Shown in pieces: positions 1 to 12,637 of a stretch of DNA of 64,000 nt (position 1 is its first letter; the number at the start of each line of letters is the position of its first letter). Source of the DNA: Lanius collurio (Eukaryota > Chordata > Aves > Passeriformes > Laniidae); assembly GCA_020086605.1 (NCBI GenBank), contig JACBWW010000016.1, positions 1,412,269-1,476,268 on the forward strand, given 5' to 3'. The notes beneath the pieces were generated by a model that worked only from the letters and a program-made list of their open reading frames with translations, searched no databases and was not told the origin of the DNA. Made by a program: the position numbers and the translations under genes.

Positions 1-570
1 TCACACCACTTTGTGTGGTGAAATTGCACCCAGTATCACCTGCTGGATGGAAGGGCTGTGAGAGGTTGCCTATTTCTTCCCCTCAAGGAAAGATCTCTGT
101 ACCTAGGTCATATCTGAGGGATGCTGCTCTAATCTTTAGAAGCGATTTGCAGCTCTCCTAGTCCATCTATTTTTGTGCTTCACTGTTCTTACCATATAAT
201 AGTTTCCATATATTTATTTGACATCTTTTGCTATCTGCAAAGACACCCATCTCTACCCTTCCACAAGGGATTTCTTTTGAACTCATCAGTCCCAATTGAT
301 CTTACCTTTTCACTTCAGGTAGTATTTTACAGAGCCCTGAATCATCTTCAATGGCTTCCTCTGAAGACTCTCAAAATGTGCCTTAAATTTCTGCTGGTGT
401 GATAACCAGCACTGGATGCAGAATTCTTGTACTGATTTCATAATAGCAAGACATTGTTGACTGATATTCTGTTTATATTGCATTGTGGACACAGTTCCTT
501 TTCTGCTGAACTGCTCTTTAAGTGGCCATTCTCACACTATATGTTTATAAATTATTTATTCCTGCCTGAG

Positions 571-667
571 GAACCCCATGGTGGGATTTTTGGGGTGTCC
601 TGTGCAAGGCCAGGAGTTGGACTTGATGATCCTTGTGGGTCCCTTCAAGCTCAGGAGAATCTGTGAA
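571..667 (+). repeat. CR1 LINE 3'-end fragment
   Basis: The stretch carries the characteristic CR1 3' segment, including ggccaggagttggacttgat followed by gatccttgtgggtccctt, and ends in a degenerate octamer tail. It is a short, old, 5'-truncated copy in the same orientation as DNM3. Confidence 0.8.
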
Positions 668-855
668 GTCAAAAATTTTCTATCCATAATGAATTCATCC
701 AGATTTTGAAACTGTTTCTCTAGGTCATTGTGAAGTTTGGTCCTGTCAACTTCTTCACATTCCCTTCCAGTTTCTTCTCATCTGTAAGTGTAATAAATCC
801 AGGCTATAACCCACCATCCTGAGCATTTAAGACTTTAATAAGCACATTATAAAAC

Positions 856-889
856 ACAGCCCATATGAAGGTCAGTTCATATGGGCTGT
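856..889. repeat. Perfect 14-bp inverted repeat (hairpin)
   Basis: Positions 856-869 (ACAGCCCATATGAA) are the exact reverse complement of 876-889, separated by a 6-base loop (GGTCAG). The stem is too short for a canonical pre-miRNA, and flanking bases do not extend the pairing. It lies in a DNM3 intron and its function is unknown. Confidence 0.9.
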
Positions 890-3800
890 TCACCTTGATA
901 CAGTGTTCCAGTTTGACAGTGAGGCATTGACGGCTTTTCTATGGAAATGAGCATCCAACCAATAACTGCAGGGAGAGCACACTTCCATTAATGAAAATCT
1001 CACTTGAGATTGTGTCAGAAAGCTTTACTGAAGTCTGAAATACATGGTATCTGTGTTAAGACCTTACCCATAAGATCCGAATCCCTGCTCTAAAAGGAGA
1101 TTGGATTGAATTGCTATGATTAGTTATCAACCTGTTAAGAACTGTGAGACAAAAGTAACTCCAGATTTCTTGGAGTTCTGGTAATACATCATTCCTCTCA
1201 GTCTCATAGTTCCAAATCAGCTTCTTTACGGAATAAGGCAGGGAGAGAGCCTGACATAGATTCTGAATGTTTGGGATGGTTGAAACCATGTAGGGACCTG
1301 GGGAGCAGTATGTGGATTCAGTAGGAGGATTTAGCTAATGGTCTGTAGTGTGCAGTGTCTGTAACCTCAGAGAAGAATCTGAGTAAATGATTGTTTAAGC
1401 TAATCCAGAGAGTTAAATACTTGTGAATCAAATTGCACTAGGGTATATCATTCTTCTAGAGGTTATGGAGTGAGAGAGATGGTGTGTGTGAGGGAAAGCC
1501 AGAGCATAACCTCTGCTTAGAGCAGTTCAAGGCTGCTAACGAAGGCATAGTAGCTGAAAGGGGCAGCCTGTGGGTGGCTTGGTAAAGGGAACAGCAGTAC
1601 AAAGTCAGGACATGCTGAAAGCATGGAAGAGAGTGGCAAAGTCACCCTCTGTGAGGGAAAAGGACAGCTTCCAAGCTACCCGGGAAGTGTTCTTTTTCTG
1701 CTGCTTGCTTTGTTGTAAATACACAAAAGTAATGTATTGTCATTTACTTGTGGTTCCTTCCAGTAAGAAAACCTCACTGTGTGAAGCCATCATGTGGTTT
1801 CAGCAGTCCTCTGGCAAAAGGCACACTGTGTACAGCTGAGAGGATCTTAGCTAAGTTATATATCCAGCATCAAACTGCAATGAAGAGAGAATCAATTGTA
1901 AAGATTTAGGAAAATGCAGGAGGGGTTAGGACAACTGCAGTGTGCTGAGTGTTGGTGCATTAAAGAAAAAACTTACTTGGACAGGGATACATAAAATAGA
2001 TTTTATATGTATTTTCACCAGCTGTGAATTAAAACATAAGTACACCCTGGATTGAATAATTAATTCTCAGGTGGTCATTGTTGTTATGAACTTGCAAACG
2101 TAAATGAAGGAGCTGATAGCAGCTTTTAAATGAGTAATTTCTTAGTGCAGCCATGGACATATGTTTTACTGTATAGAGCATTGTTTTGCTGCTGCTCTGA
2201 TTTTTACCCCTGAGTCAGTCACCTTCCAGTCTGCTTCCTCTTGGTCCTTCTTAATAGAATACCTTTTTGATTACAGAAAATTGGTTGATACACTTCTCTA
2301 ATGAAAATGCTAGACAAATGCTCCTTCTTGGAACTGACATCAGGAATGTTATACAAGACATTCTTAAATATGCTGGCAGCTGCCCTGAATGTAATGAAAT
2401 CATGGAAATTAGAAGTATTGCTCTCTCTGTGTGGCCAGTTTGGGACTGTTTTCAGTGTATTACCCAGTTTTCCTTTCAAAAGGAATCACTTTTCATTAAG
2501 TTTCCTTGGGACATTCTTGAACTTGCTTATAGTTTCTATAATCAGGAAAATTACACTGATATTCTAAGGTATTACTCCTTTGTTTTGGATTGCACACAGT
2601 TCCTCATGCCTGCATCCCCTGTAACACACTAAATCATTCCTCTTGCAGCAGAGAGTTTACAATCTTCAGAAGTTCCATAACTTTCCTGGTAAAAATGCAT
2701 GTGTCAGATGAAATCCTATTCCCACTGCAGCCAGCAGTAAAATTCCCACAAATTTAAGTGGTTGGATTTCACATGCAGTTTTTAGTCTGATCTTGTATGA
2801 CACATTAGATAATCCTTAACACATTCTTAGTATAGAAGGTGTCTAAATGCAGGGAAGTTGCAGAGTAGCAGGGATGTACCTTGGGTTTCAGTGGCACCTT
2901 TCCACGCAGGAATCACAGAGCAGCTTCTGAAGGACAAATGAGACCCACAGTAGAGTGCATGGGATTGATATTTTTAGTCTTCTAAAGTGCAGAGAGCAGA
3001 AAGGAAGGACCTCTGTGGGTTTGTGGGAGGGTGTATGGGAGCACCATCCTGGCTCCCGTGTTACCTTCTCTTCATCTCTGTTTTTTTCACCTGTTGCTTC
3101 TTTGTAGCCTTGGTGTATTTTCATCACATACTCTGATTTAGAGTTTTCACAGATGAATTAATTTTCTTTACCTGTTTTTTAGCACCCTAGATTCTTCCTT
3201 TGTTTCTTTGCTGGAGGTTTACAGAACTCCCTAAAGTAATTGCAGTTGTGTTCGTTTGAAGTAGTAATATTCCATTTCTGTCAACAATTAATAGCAGCAT
3301 TAAGCAAGAGTCAACTGACTAGAAACTTAGTCCAGATTCATATGCTGTCACTTAACACTTGATGTTGGAACTAGTGAGTTCTGGCTTGGGGATAAGGAGC
3401 ACTGAAAGGACTGGAGCTGCCTTGGCTGTTGGGAAAGGAAGCATGGAAACCTGTTTCCACCTTCTTCATTCTCCTTTCCTGCTCAACTTGGCCATTCTGT
3501 TCAGCAGTGGTCAGAGAGCTGTGAGGGTTTGCTAACATGTTCTATTTTGGATTTACTCATTGCAGCAGACTTTCATTGCAGGAGCATTTCTGTAAAAAGA
3601 GGGGCAGGGGCTTGGGCTAAGGGGTGACTTGTGCTGAAGCTGGAGTCACTGTGAGGTTCAGAGAGAAAAGAGCTGTTGTGAAAGAAAGGCCTGGAAGTGG
3701 AATAGGGCACCTCTATCACTTGGGATGCCCAGCTTTACCAGGCAGCCTCATTTCTGGCTGCTGCTGTTGGCACACAGCAGAGGCAGTTCAGCAAAGAAAG

Positions 3801-5122
3801 CTTTCTAGGTCTTGTAGGTGTCCTATAGGGCACAGCAATCTGCTGGAAGCAGATTTCCATCTGCATGATGCAATGCAAACAAGATGGTTTCTGGCATGAA
3901 AAGCCTTCAGTTGAGACATCAAATCATTAGGAATACCATGGCCAGAAGCTTTCATAATAAATTACTGTAAAGTCATGAAAGATTGATCTTTTTTGATTTC
4001 AGAGAAAATAAATCAACAGTATGAAGTCAGCTTTGCTACAGTTTCAAACAAGAGACTATTACCCTTTGCCTTAAAGATCAGAGACAAATTACTATTTTTA
4101 CTTTACATTCTCTTGATGAGGATAATGATAAACATCTGTCACTTTGCTGCTCAGCCAGTTACGAATCTTATTGCAATCTGTAATTTAAACAGTGAAAAAA
4201 AAATAAAAGGAAAAAAATACATGAACAAACTGCACTTTATATAGACAGCAAAGAAGAAAAGAAAGAGAATAGATGTCAAATACAGGGGAACTGGGAAGGG
4301 GCATTTTTGGTCTGCGGTTATGTGGCTAAAATCTGCAGATATATGATAGATGTATGATTTTCTACTTATTTAGTATTTCACAGGGAAAATTATCATTAGT
4401 TTTTCTTTAGACACGGAGGCTAAGGAAAATGCTTTATCTTCGCACTGTGGCTTTTTGGTATATGCAGTTTATTAACAAAAAGATTAAGGTTTATAAGGTA
4501 GTGTCTACCAGTGTTACAGCAATGAAAACCCTGTTTTCATCAAGAGCTCTTTCAGTGTCCTCCACAGTCACAAGGGTTTTAGGAAGCACTACTAATTATT
4601 TTTAAAGTTTAGCTGCTTTCCCAGTAATTCACCCATACTTTCGAAAGTTCTTTTACAAACACTTTGGTTTATTTCTAAATGGTACATTGGGTCTTATTTC
4701 TTAACAAAACCATAACTTAACACATCACAAACACTCCATTTCATTTAGACTGGACTGACCAAGCTGTAGTTTAAAAGGTTGCAAGTGATCTACCTGCCAA
4801 TGCTGTGTGAGCAGAAGCAGACCCTGCACTAGGACATGAAACTTGGAATCCCTTCTTAGCCCAGTAAGAAGGAGTTTCATGCAGGGAGAAGCCTCTTTGG
4901 TGACATATTTGCATATTTAGCACTAATGGCCTTTCACCGGTGGTTTTGATACTGATCTCAACTGCTCCAGAAATCTTCAAAGCACCAGGATGTGCCAATT
5001 TTAGCTAAAAGCTCTATTGTAAATGGAGCTGTGCTGGCAGGGCTCTGGCTGACACATTACTCGTTCTCCTTATTGGCTTATTCAGGTTTTACAAGTGCTT
5101 TCTGTTTTTTCGTGTTTCTCAT

Positions 5123-5258
5123 GTTCAAGGCCAGGTTGGATGGGGCATTGAGCAACCTGGTCTGGTGGGAGATGTCCCTGCCTGGAAGGGGGATTGGAAA
5201 AAGATGAGCTGTAAGGCCTCTTCCAACCCAAACCACCCTGTGATTCTATGATTTTATG
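5123..5258 (+). repeat. CR1 LINE 3' end
   Basis: The sequence runs from gttcaaggccaggttggatg to the tail ccctgtgattctatgatttt, the typical CR1 3' UTR with its ATTCTATG octamer. It is a 5'-truncated insertion in the sense orientation within a DNM3 intron. Confidence 0.92.
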
Positions 5259-6177
5259 CTTCTAGGTACCCACAGAACAGATTTAGATTTTATAGTTCAT
5301 GCTAATAATGCTCTGGTGGTTGTTTTCAGGGAGAAGTATAATATACCAGAGTTTGGGGAACGTTGTTCTTTGTACTTTCTGTGTAGAAATTCACTCTTTT
5401 GGCATCTTTGAGCCTCAGACAGCAGTTTGATTTTCACTAAAAGGTTACTATTTTTTTTTTTAGGTTTTCTTATATTTATACAGGCCAGACTGAAGCAACG
5501 TATAGGGCTTTTAGCTTCCAGTTAAAGTTGCTGGTATTTATTAGGTCAGCTGTTTACATACAAAGAATTTTTCTTTTGTCCAATGAAAAAGAGACCTCTA
5601 ATATATAACCCAGGCTTGAGCATTGAAAGCAATAATGCTTTTGCTGTTATCTTTTATAAACCCCTTGTTTATATAGTTGCTGTTGACATCTAACAAGTCT
5701 GAGACTGAACTGCAAAATTTGTCACAAATGAGTCAGCCTTAAGTAACAAGGATGGGTTTTACCCACAGAAGGGTAAAATTCAGAATCCAGACTTGTGGTG
5801 CTGCTTTCTTGCAGGGATCAAGCTGGCTGAATATGAATGGTAAAAGATTTGATAATAAATGTTGCAATAAGTGATCTAAGATAATTTCTTGGTGTGACAT
5901 TTACCGCCATGTGTCTTTGTCCGAAAACTTTCCTTAATATAAAATTACAAATTTGTGTGGAAATGTATCATGTACTTTGTGCAAAAGGTCTCATAGGGCA
6001 TTAAACTTTAGCTGAACACTAATGTTAAACAGGCCAAGACTTATATTTTAACCTGTGAATAGTCTTTTTATGAGTTACATTGCTGGATTACTACAGTTTA
6101 AGTCCAGGGTTTTTCCCCCAATATATTTCCAGTTTACTGCAATCTGAAAGGCTTAACTTTTTTTTTGTTCTCTGTAG

Positions 6178-6342
6178 ACTGAAACTGAAGAGAATGGCCA
6201 AGCAGATAATTTTTCAATGGACCCCCAGCTGGAGAGACAGGTGGAGACAATTCGAAATCTTGTGGACTCCTACATGTCTATTATTAACAAATGTATCCGA
6301 GATTTGATACCGAAAACAATCATGCATCTTATGATCAATAAC
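6178..6342 (+). CDS. DNM3: DNM3 internal exon: start of the GTPase effector domain
   Basis: This exon encodes 55 residues of dynamin-3, the large GTPase that assembles around membrane necks and drives vesicle fission, mainly in neurons and testis. The reading runs TETEENGQADNFSMDPQLER, then QVETIRNLVDSYMSIINKCI, then RDLIPKTIMHLMINN. That covers the end of the linker after the PH domain and the first helices of the GTPase effector domain (GED), which packs into the stalk/bundle-signalling element and supports self-assembly. The SIINKCIRDLIPK stretch fits dynamin-3 as I recall it, whereas dynamin-1 has AIVNKTVRDLMPK. The acceptor is a pyrimidine-rich tract ending tctgtag and the donor is gtaagt; both ends are phase 0. 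The open frame continues a further 250 bases into the intron, but that is read-through past the donor. The 5' part of the gene lies outside the window. Confidence 0.96.
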
Positions 6343-9300
6343 GTAAGTAGCAGCCAGGGTTCTAAATTAGTTCAAAATGTCTGTCAAATCTCTTACTCTC
6401 AAACACTCCTCTTGAATACAGCAGCAACGGCAGGTACTAAAGAGAAGAATAAATGTCATACTCTTAGACAAAATATTCCAATATTCCATCGTACTTGGAA
6501 GTTCTGCAGCCGTCTCAAAGGCTGGTGCACTGCCTTGAGTGCTTACCCCAAAATCCTAAAGACTGAATTAATTTGCGTTTTAATCAGAACATAAGTTATT
6601 ATTTAAAGGTAAATCAAGGTGGGGGTAGTTTTGTTTTGGTTTTTATTTTATGTCTTGCTTTTGATATAAAGTAAAGGAGCTCCACCTGGGCAGCCTGTGA
6701 GAGCAACAGAGCAGAGTGGTGCTTCCTTGATTCTCAATCTGCAGGCCTTTGTCATGGATTCATAAAACAGTTCTTATTTTGTCTGGGTTTTTTTATATTT
6801 TCAGGTTACCATTTTCAAGGAATAAATCTAGAAGCCTTGGACACTGTTGTTTAGATAAGCAGATTGGTTGGTTGATTTACTGTGTCTTTCTTCGATCTGA
6901 AGATTATTTGGTTAAAAAAATGGCTTTGAGATACTGTTGTTTTTTCACTGCAGTGGGATCTCAGGCTTCACATCCTGGCAGAGTTCTGAATGGACCTTGC
7001 TGAAAACTAAGCTTAATATTAGAGCCACTGGTGCCACATAAATTTCTAATGGGGAGCACAGCTCCTGCTAGCTCTGAGCAGCACCGTTTCTGAGAGGTCA
7101 TCAAACCAATCAGTCTTTACAAGTGCAGTATGCTGTAAGGCAGATGTGATTAGAAGGTAGCATTTACTTTTGACTCAGAGCCACCTCTAGCCTTCATCTG
7201 ATGGATTTCATTAGCCCTGTGGAATTTGTGTTGCACTCAAGAGTTAGGTGGTTGGACAGGAAATTTCAGTGGGATTTCCTGGTACATTTAATATGAACAG
7301 AATTTTTGCATGAGGGCAAGAGATTTTTCATTAATGTCGTTGGGTTTAGGGGAGTCAGGATCTAAGTAATGCTCTAGTTATGGGTGAGTTTTTCCAAAAA
7401 TACATGGGAACAATGGAACTGCCCTTTTTTCTGGATATCAGCCATGCTCTAGACTTCATAAGTTGAGTGTGTGTTCTCACTGCTCTTTCCAGATCATTGC
7501 TAGCAACTTGCTGCTTTGAGTTAGCCTATCTCCAGTGCTCTTAGAAAGGCTGGGATTTAGCTTTCATTTCATAAACAGCAGAGCTCAGTGAGCAGTTGCT
7601 TGAAAGCTTACATTAAATTTTCTGCCACTCACCTCCTCATATGGAATCGTTTAGGGGTCTCTGGAGTGTGTGCGTCCCTCAGAAGTAGATTACAGTAAGA
7701 TTTTGTACTTTCAATCTCATCAGCTGCTAGTGACATTGATAAAGCCTGCCATGCTGGCTGGTCATGGCACACAGAAACCACTCCAAATATCAGCTACCTT
7801 TCAGTTGACGTCATACTCCCAAACTGCCTTTGGGCTTCCTAGTGAGCTAAGGTCTATGCCTCCATCCTAGAATTTAAATTTGTGGCAAAGTATCAAAACA
7901 TTTTAAAGAACTGTGAAGAGTGACACTACAAGCATTAATGAATTTGTTTCTGTATGGCATAGGCAGTAAAATACCACATTGAAAACGATAGCTAAAAAAG
8001 TAGTTTTAAAAATCCAAGGCTATTAAAAAAGAGAAAGAAATGGTCGTATTAAGAGTGCTGAGTCCTGCCAAAAGGTTGTGCAAAGGCCTAGAAAGGAGTG
8101 GAGCTGTGATAGAAGGTGGGTCGTGTTAAGTTGTGTGTGTGTTTCTTGGAGTCTTCAGAAGTGCAACCCATCCACCAGGAGTTAAGTGAAAACACTCCCC
8201 CTCCCCCTTAATGAGCATATTCTGTATTTTCTGTTGCCCCATCATGTTGCCTCCAAAATGCTGGAAACAAATCGATCCCAAGGAATTTGTTTCCATGACA
8301 ATTGCAACCTCCCAAGTTTTCCTAGAACTTCCTTTCCACTTTGTGGGCCTGTAAACAAGTACTTACAATTCAAGGAAAGTATCAGATTCAAACTCAGTGT
8401 ACAGAAAATAATTAGATGCTGTCCCTGAGCATATTTTGGGGCCTAAGCCTAGATTATTGTATTGCAAGTACATCCCTTGTTCTTCCCTTAGGGTGGATGT
8501 TGATTACCTTAAAAGAAAATACATTTACCACACAGAACTGCATTGAGTTACCATTACCAATTCAAAATGGCCAAAGAAAACACACATATACAAATTTGTA
8601 TTTCATGGTGCCCTGGTGTCCTGGATTATACAAGAGGGGTGGTCTTAAGAGTAGTCAGTGTATGCTCCATAAACAGTGCTGATAGTGATCTCAGCCAAGC
8701 GGAAGAACTCCAAAGGACTCGTTACTGCCCAAATGTAGGTAAAGGAATGGGTTGTCACTGCATTTGGGGCAGTGACATGTGTTGTTGTCCTGCTGATGAG
8801 GTTCCAAGCCCACCTTACCCCATTTCAGAGTGATAGGGCAGGTTTGGGGCACTGGCTTTTTTGGATGCTTGCTATGGTTCATCTTTCACTGCAGGCCTGA
8901 TGTCTATGAAGGAAAATGTTTTAATTATTTGTGTGAGTCTGCTTTCCAGAAAGGAGCAAATGTGTGAGTAAACATCATTTTCCCTTCCATTTCCAAGCTG
9001 GAGAAAGTGGCTCTTGTGGAAGATCTTCCTCTGTTTAGTACTGCACAGGAGGGCAGGAAGCTGATCCAAGAACCATCCTTAAAACAGCAATCTTCCCCTT
9101 TCAGACTAGTTCAGGGATTTATTCAAATCCCCTGCCAGTGACAGACAGGGACCTCTCATGATAATTGTCACAGGCTTATTTTTTTCAAACAGATATTTGT
9201 GGTTTAACAATGCTTTTACAATCAGCTCTGGCCTTAATCTAATTTTAGAACTTCTTCCTTTTTTTTGAAGTGATGCCATTAAAATGCTCATTTCATTGAG

Positions 9301-10420
9301 CAGAATGTGATGTTGTTTAACTATAATATCTGTTTTTAATGTGGAGTTTTTGGCAATCATGAGGAAAGTAGTGTACTCTGGCTCTTGATCAGTACCATCT
9401 ACTGGAAAACAGCATGAAACTCATGGAAAATTTTTGCAGGCTTTGCTAAGAGTTTGTGCATCTCCTGTCATACGTGAATAGGAAATGACAGCCAAGCCCA
9501 GGCAATCTGGTTTTATTCCCTGTGAGGTCTGTCCTGGCTGTCTTCTCATTGCTGGTGACCAGAAAGGGTCCCATGCCTGTGCTGTCTGACTGCTCTCACT
9601 GACCTTGTCTGAACACAAACATTGCTGTAGCCTCACTGTCAGGGTTTAAATCACAAAACCAGCAGAAACCCATGTGCAAATGGAGCTCAGGTTTACGTAA
9701 TCAGAATCCTGGGAATGTATTATTGTCAGTATCTGCAGCTCAAAAAGGCTTTATGGAGTGAAGTGCCAGATGAGAAATAGATCAGAACGGCAACAAAAGT
9801 CTCAAATGCGAGGATTTAGTAGGTCAGCAGTTGGTCTATTTACCACAGTCATACTTAATCAGAGTACCTCTCGCTTTTTATGTCTGTTAATGTGGCCCAG
9901 GTTTCCATAACCAGGGCAGGCATAGCAGGAAATCAATATAGTAAATTAGATTACTTGGAGACTTCTCCCTTCAGTTTGAATGTGTGTGGATGGGTTATTC
10001 AGAATCTGACAGACTTGCTGGAAATTAAAGACACTGTCTACAGTAGGGTAAATAGTTGCTCAGAAAATAATTGACAGGTATGTCATAAAGCCTGAAAGTT
10101 CCCATTCCATGAGGAATCTATATCTGATGGTACTGCCATTTACTTCCCAGTCAGCCATTTAGAAATGGCCCAAAATGCCGGCTGGCTCCTGGGAGCTGTT
10201 GGGAAGCCTGTTTGAAATGAACTGTAAGCAGAGGTGTCACCTCAGAGATGTAGAATTGTGTGACCACTAGAACTGGTGTAAGGTAGTAAGAAAAACTGAT
10301 CAAGTCTCTTGCTTCCATAGATCTCCCCCTGAATTTGTTGAGTGTTGTATTTTCCATAGAGATTTTTGTTTACTTCTTTGGTGGTTTGGTTTTTTTGTTT
10401 GTTTTTGTCTGATTAAATAG
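6343..10420 (+). other. DNM3: DNM3 intron
   Basis: This 4.1-kb intron runs from gtaagt to a T-rich acceptor ending aaatag. The top strand is T-rich with several runs of T. I see no exon, RNA gene or repeat of note. A short tgtgtgtgtg tract lies near 8130. Confidence 0.85.
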
Positions 10421-10647
10421 GTAAAAGAATTTATCAACGCCGAGCTCCTGGCTCACTTGTATTCTTCTGAGGACCAAAACACTCTGATGGAGGAGTCGGC
10501 CGAGCAGGCGCAACGGCGGGACGAGACCCTCCGCATGTACCAGGCCCTGAAGGAGGCCCTGGCCATCATTGGGGACATCAGCACAAGCACTGTCTCAACC
10601 CCTGCTCCCCCTCCTGTAGATGACTCATGGCTTCAGCAGGCACGCAG
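10421..10647 (+). CDS. DNM3: DNM3 internal exon: rest of the GED and start of the proline-rich domain
   Basis: This exon encodes 75 complete codons plus two bases. It begins [20 protein letters not shown], continues [20 protein letters not shown], then [20 protein letters not shown], and ends [15 protein letters not shown]. The first two thirds finish the GED helix with its conserved [13 protein letters not shown] core. The remainder opens the proline/arginine-rich domain (PRD), starting at the [10 protein letters not shown] linker. As I recall the mammalian protein, the residue after RRDE is methionine; here it is threonine. Codons are noticeably GC-rich in the middle of the exon compared with the AT-rich introns, which is typical for bird coding sequence. 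It starts in phase 0 after aaatag and leaves in phase 2 at ag|gtgagg. Confidence 0.97.
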
Positions 10648-11236
10648 GTGAGGAGCCTCAAATCTGGATTGCCATGAAATTCAGGACAGGCAGATGTAGT
10701 CAGCATCAGGAGCTCTCTCCCTGCCTGTCTTTTTGGGAAGATGCTCCTCCAGGTCTTTAATGATATCTGTGAGGAAAGTCAAAACATTTTTCCATGTATA
10801 CATATTCTGTGGATATGTTTATGTGAGCACCAGACAGGATATTTGCCTTGCAAAAGACCATACAGTGGACTTATAGCTTGTCTGATGCTTCAAATAGCAG
10901 CTGCTTCTGTCACCCCAGTTGTGTATCCACTTGGCCTCCTTTTGCAAGCTGTTATAATCATCTCAGGCTCCATATCCTAGAAATTATACTTAACAAAACA
11001 TTATTAGGACTTGAATAATAAAATCCATTCTATTTACCTCTTTGCTTGTATGTTGTCAGTGGCAAACACGTGAGACTTAATTGTATAATCCCCTGAAACT
11101 CACAGCAAAGGAAAATGCCAAGAAAAAAACATGTCATAAGTTTTAACTTTTGTTTGAAGTAAAATAGAATACATCAAACAAAACCCAAACCCCAAATCCC
11201 CACTTTACTGAACTTTTAAAATTTCTGATATTTCAG
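10648..11236 (+). other. DNM3: DNM3 intron
   Basis: This 589-base intron between two coding exons runs from gtgagg to tttcag. It is AT-rich and I see nothing else in it. Confidence 0.9.
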
Positions 11237-11473
11237 TAGATCACCTCCTCCAAGTCCTTCAACTCCGAGGAGACCTACATTAAACAATCCCCCAACCAGA
11301 CCTTTATCTGGCCGAGGACCCGCTCCTGCAATCCCATCTCCAGGCCCTCAGTCAGGGGCTCCCCCAGTCCCTTTCCGCCCTGGACCACTGCCTCCATTTC
11401 CCAGTGGTGAAGCCCATGGAGGACCTCCCCAGGTTCCCTCTCGGCCAAGCCGGGCTCCTCCCAGTGTCCCAAG
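11237..11473 (+). CDS. DNM3: DNM3 internal exon: proline/arginine-rich domain
   Basis: This exon encodes about 79 residues of the PRD, the disordered tail through which dynamin binds SH3 proteins such as amphiphysin, endophilin, syndapin and Grb2. Starting in phase 2 it reads [20 protein letters not shown], then [40 protein letters not shown], and [19 protein letters not shown]. The PSRPSR hexamer is at the position of the amphiphysin-binding PSRPNR motif of dynamin-1, and RPGPLPPFP is another SH3 ligand. The exon ends with two bases of a split codon at ccaag|gtaaga. Each of the three downstream terminal exons completes that codon with a single base, so any of them can follow without a frameshift. 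Confidence 0.96.
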
Positions 11474-11833
11474 GTAAGAAGTTTGGTATTCCTGGTGGTG
11501 GCATGGTTCTCTCCCTCTGGCATAACAGACAGACTCTGCACTGTGGAGGGAAGTCGAGCACTGTTGTTGAGAAAGTCTTGTAGCAAGGCAAAACTGGGCA
11601 TTCCCTGCAGAGTCAAAGGTGATTTATGGAACCAATTTTAGCACATACCCTCTTTGGAAAGAGAGGAAGATTTTTTAATTTTAAAAAATTCTAGTCAGTC
11701 AGTTGGAAAACACTGATTTGCTTACATTCTGAACCCCCGTTCTGGTTGTGTTGTACCCACACAGGGGCTCAGAGAGAGGTCACCTACCCCCACCAGAAGA
11801 GGGGCAGGGGTAGAGCCCCTCACTTCTGCCATT

Positions 11834-11883
11834 CTGAATCCTTACCAAGTAAGGATTCAGCCCTTACCAAGGAAGTAAGGGCT
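11834..11883. repeat. Two overlapping hairpins
   Basis: Bases 11834-11845 (CTGAATCCTTAC) pair perfectly with 11849-11860 around a CAA loop. Bases 11859-11867 (AGCCCTTAC) pair perfectly with 11875-11883 around a 7-base loop. The two units share a CTTACCAAG...GTAAGG core, so this looks like a diverged tandem duplication of a small palindrome. Confidence 0.88.
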
Positions 11884-12222
11884 CTTCTGGGAGAGAATGA
11901 GAGCAATTCTCGTAGAACCAGTGGAACAAACTGATAGGAGTCTGATTCTTTGCAAAGCCAGTAATGTACAGCCAGTTGAAAACAGTCCATAGCTGTCTAA
12001 CAGAGTAGATCATATGGGACGAGGCAATTAGTTAAGGAACAAGATTATCTTCGGTGCATTGTTTCCTTTCCTTCCCAGGGCTTTGCATTTATCAGGACCT
12101 TTGAAAGTAGCTTTGCATATTGTATAATTTTCTATGCATTAACTGTTTTTTTATATAAGTTATATGAATAAAATGTCCTTAATGTTTATTTTCACAATGA
12201 TGTCATACACATAATCACTTAC

Positions 12223-12237
12223 ATATATATATATATA
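12223..12237. repeat. (TA)n microsatellite
   Basis: A short run of alternating TA lies about 25 bases before the first assembly gap. Low-complexity sequence may have contributed to the gap. Confidence 0.8.
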
Positions 12238-12260
12238 AGATCACCTGACTCACAACGACG

Positions 12261-12637
12261 NNNNNNNNNNNNNNNNNNNNNNNNNNNNNNNNNNNNNNNN
12301 NNNNNNNNNNNNNNNNNNNNNNNNNNNNNNNNNNNNNNNNNNNNNNNNNNNNNNNNNNNNNNNNNNNNNNNNNNNNNNNNNNNNNNNNNNNNNNNNNNNN
12401 NNNNNNNNNNNNNNNNNNNNNNNNNNNNNNNNNNNNNNNNNNNNNNNNNNNNNNNNNNNNNNNNNNNNNNNNNNNNNNNNNNNNNNNNNNNNNNNNNNNN
12501 NNNNNNNNNNNNNNNNNNNNNNNNNNNNNNNNNNNNNNNNNNNNNNNNNNNNNNNNNNNNNNNNNNNNNNNNNNNNNNNNNNNNNNNNNNNNNNNNNNNN
12601 NNNNNNNNNNNNNNNNNNNNNNNNNNNNNNNNNNNNN
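12261..12637. other. Assembly gap (N run)
   Basis: There are 377 undetermined bases inside a DNM3 intron. Open frames that cross it are artefacts of translating N. Confidence 0.99.

Larger units (their letters stand above)
1..6177 (+). other. DNM3: DNM3 intron (5' part of window)
   Basis: This stretch lies upstream of the first recognisable dynamin-3 exon and shows the T-rich top strand typical of a transcribed vertebrate intron. I find no exon in it: the open frames are short and lack dynamin-like sequence. It holds two CR1 fragments and a perfect 14-bp hairpin, listed separately. A 121-codon open frame at 2267-2632 starts at a non-ATG codon and has no recognisable product. The antisense miR-199a/miR-214 host known from a DNM3 intron in other vertebrates was not seen here and probably lies further upstream. 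Confidence 0.75.

Noticed and set aside
2267..2632. 121-codon plus-strand open frame in an intron
   Set aside because: It starts at a non-ATG codon, another frame on the same strand is equally open, and the product resembles nothing known.
6343..6594. Extension of the dynamin frame past the exon at 6178-6342
   Set aside because: A consensus gtaagt donor follows MINN and the next dynamin residues appear in the exon at 10421, so the extension is intron read-through.
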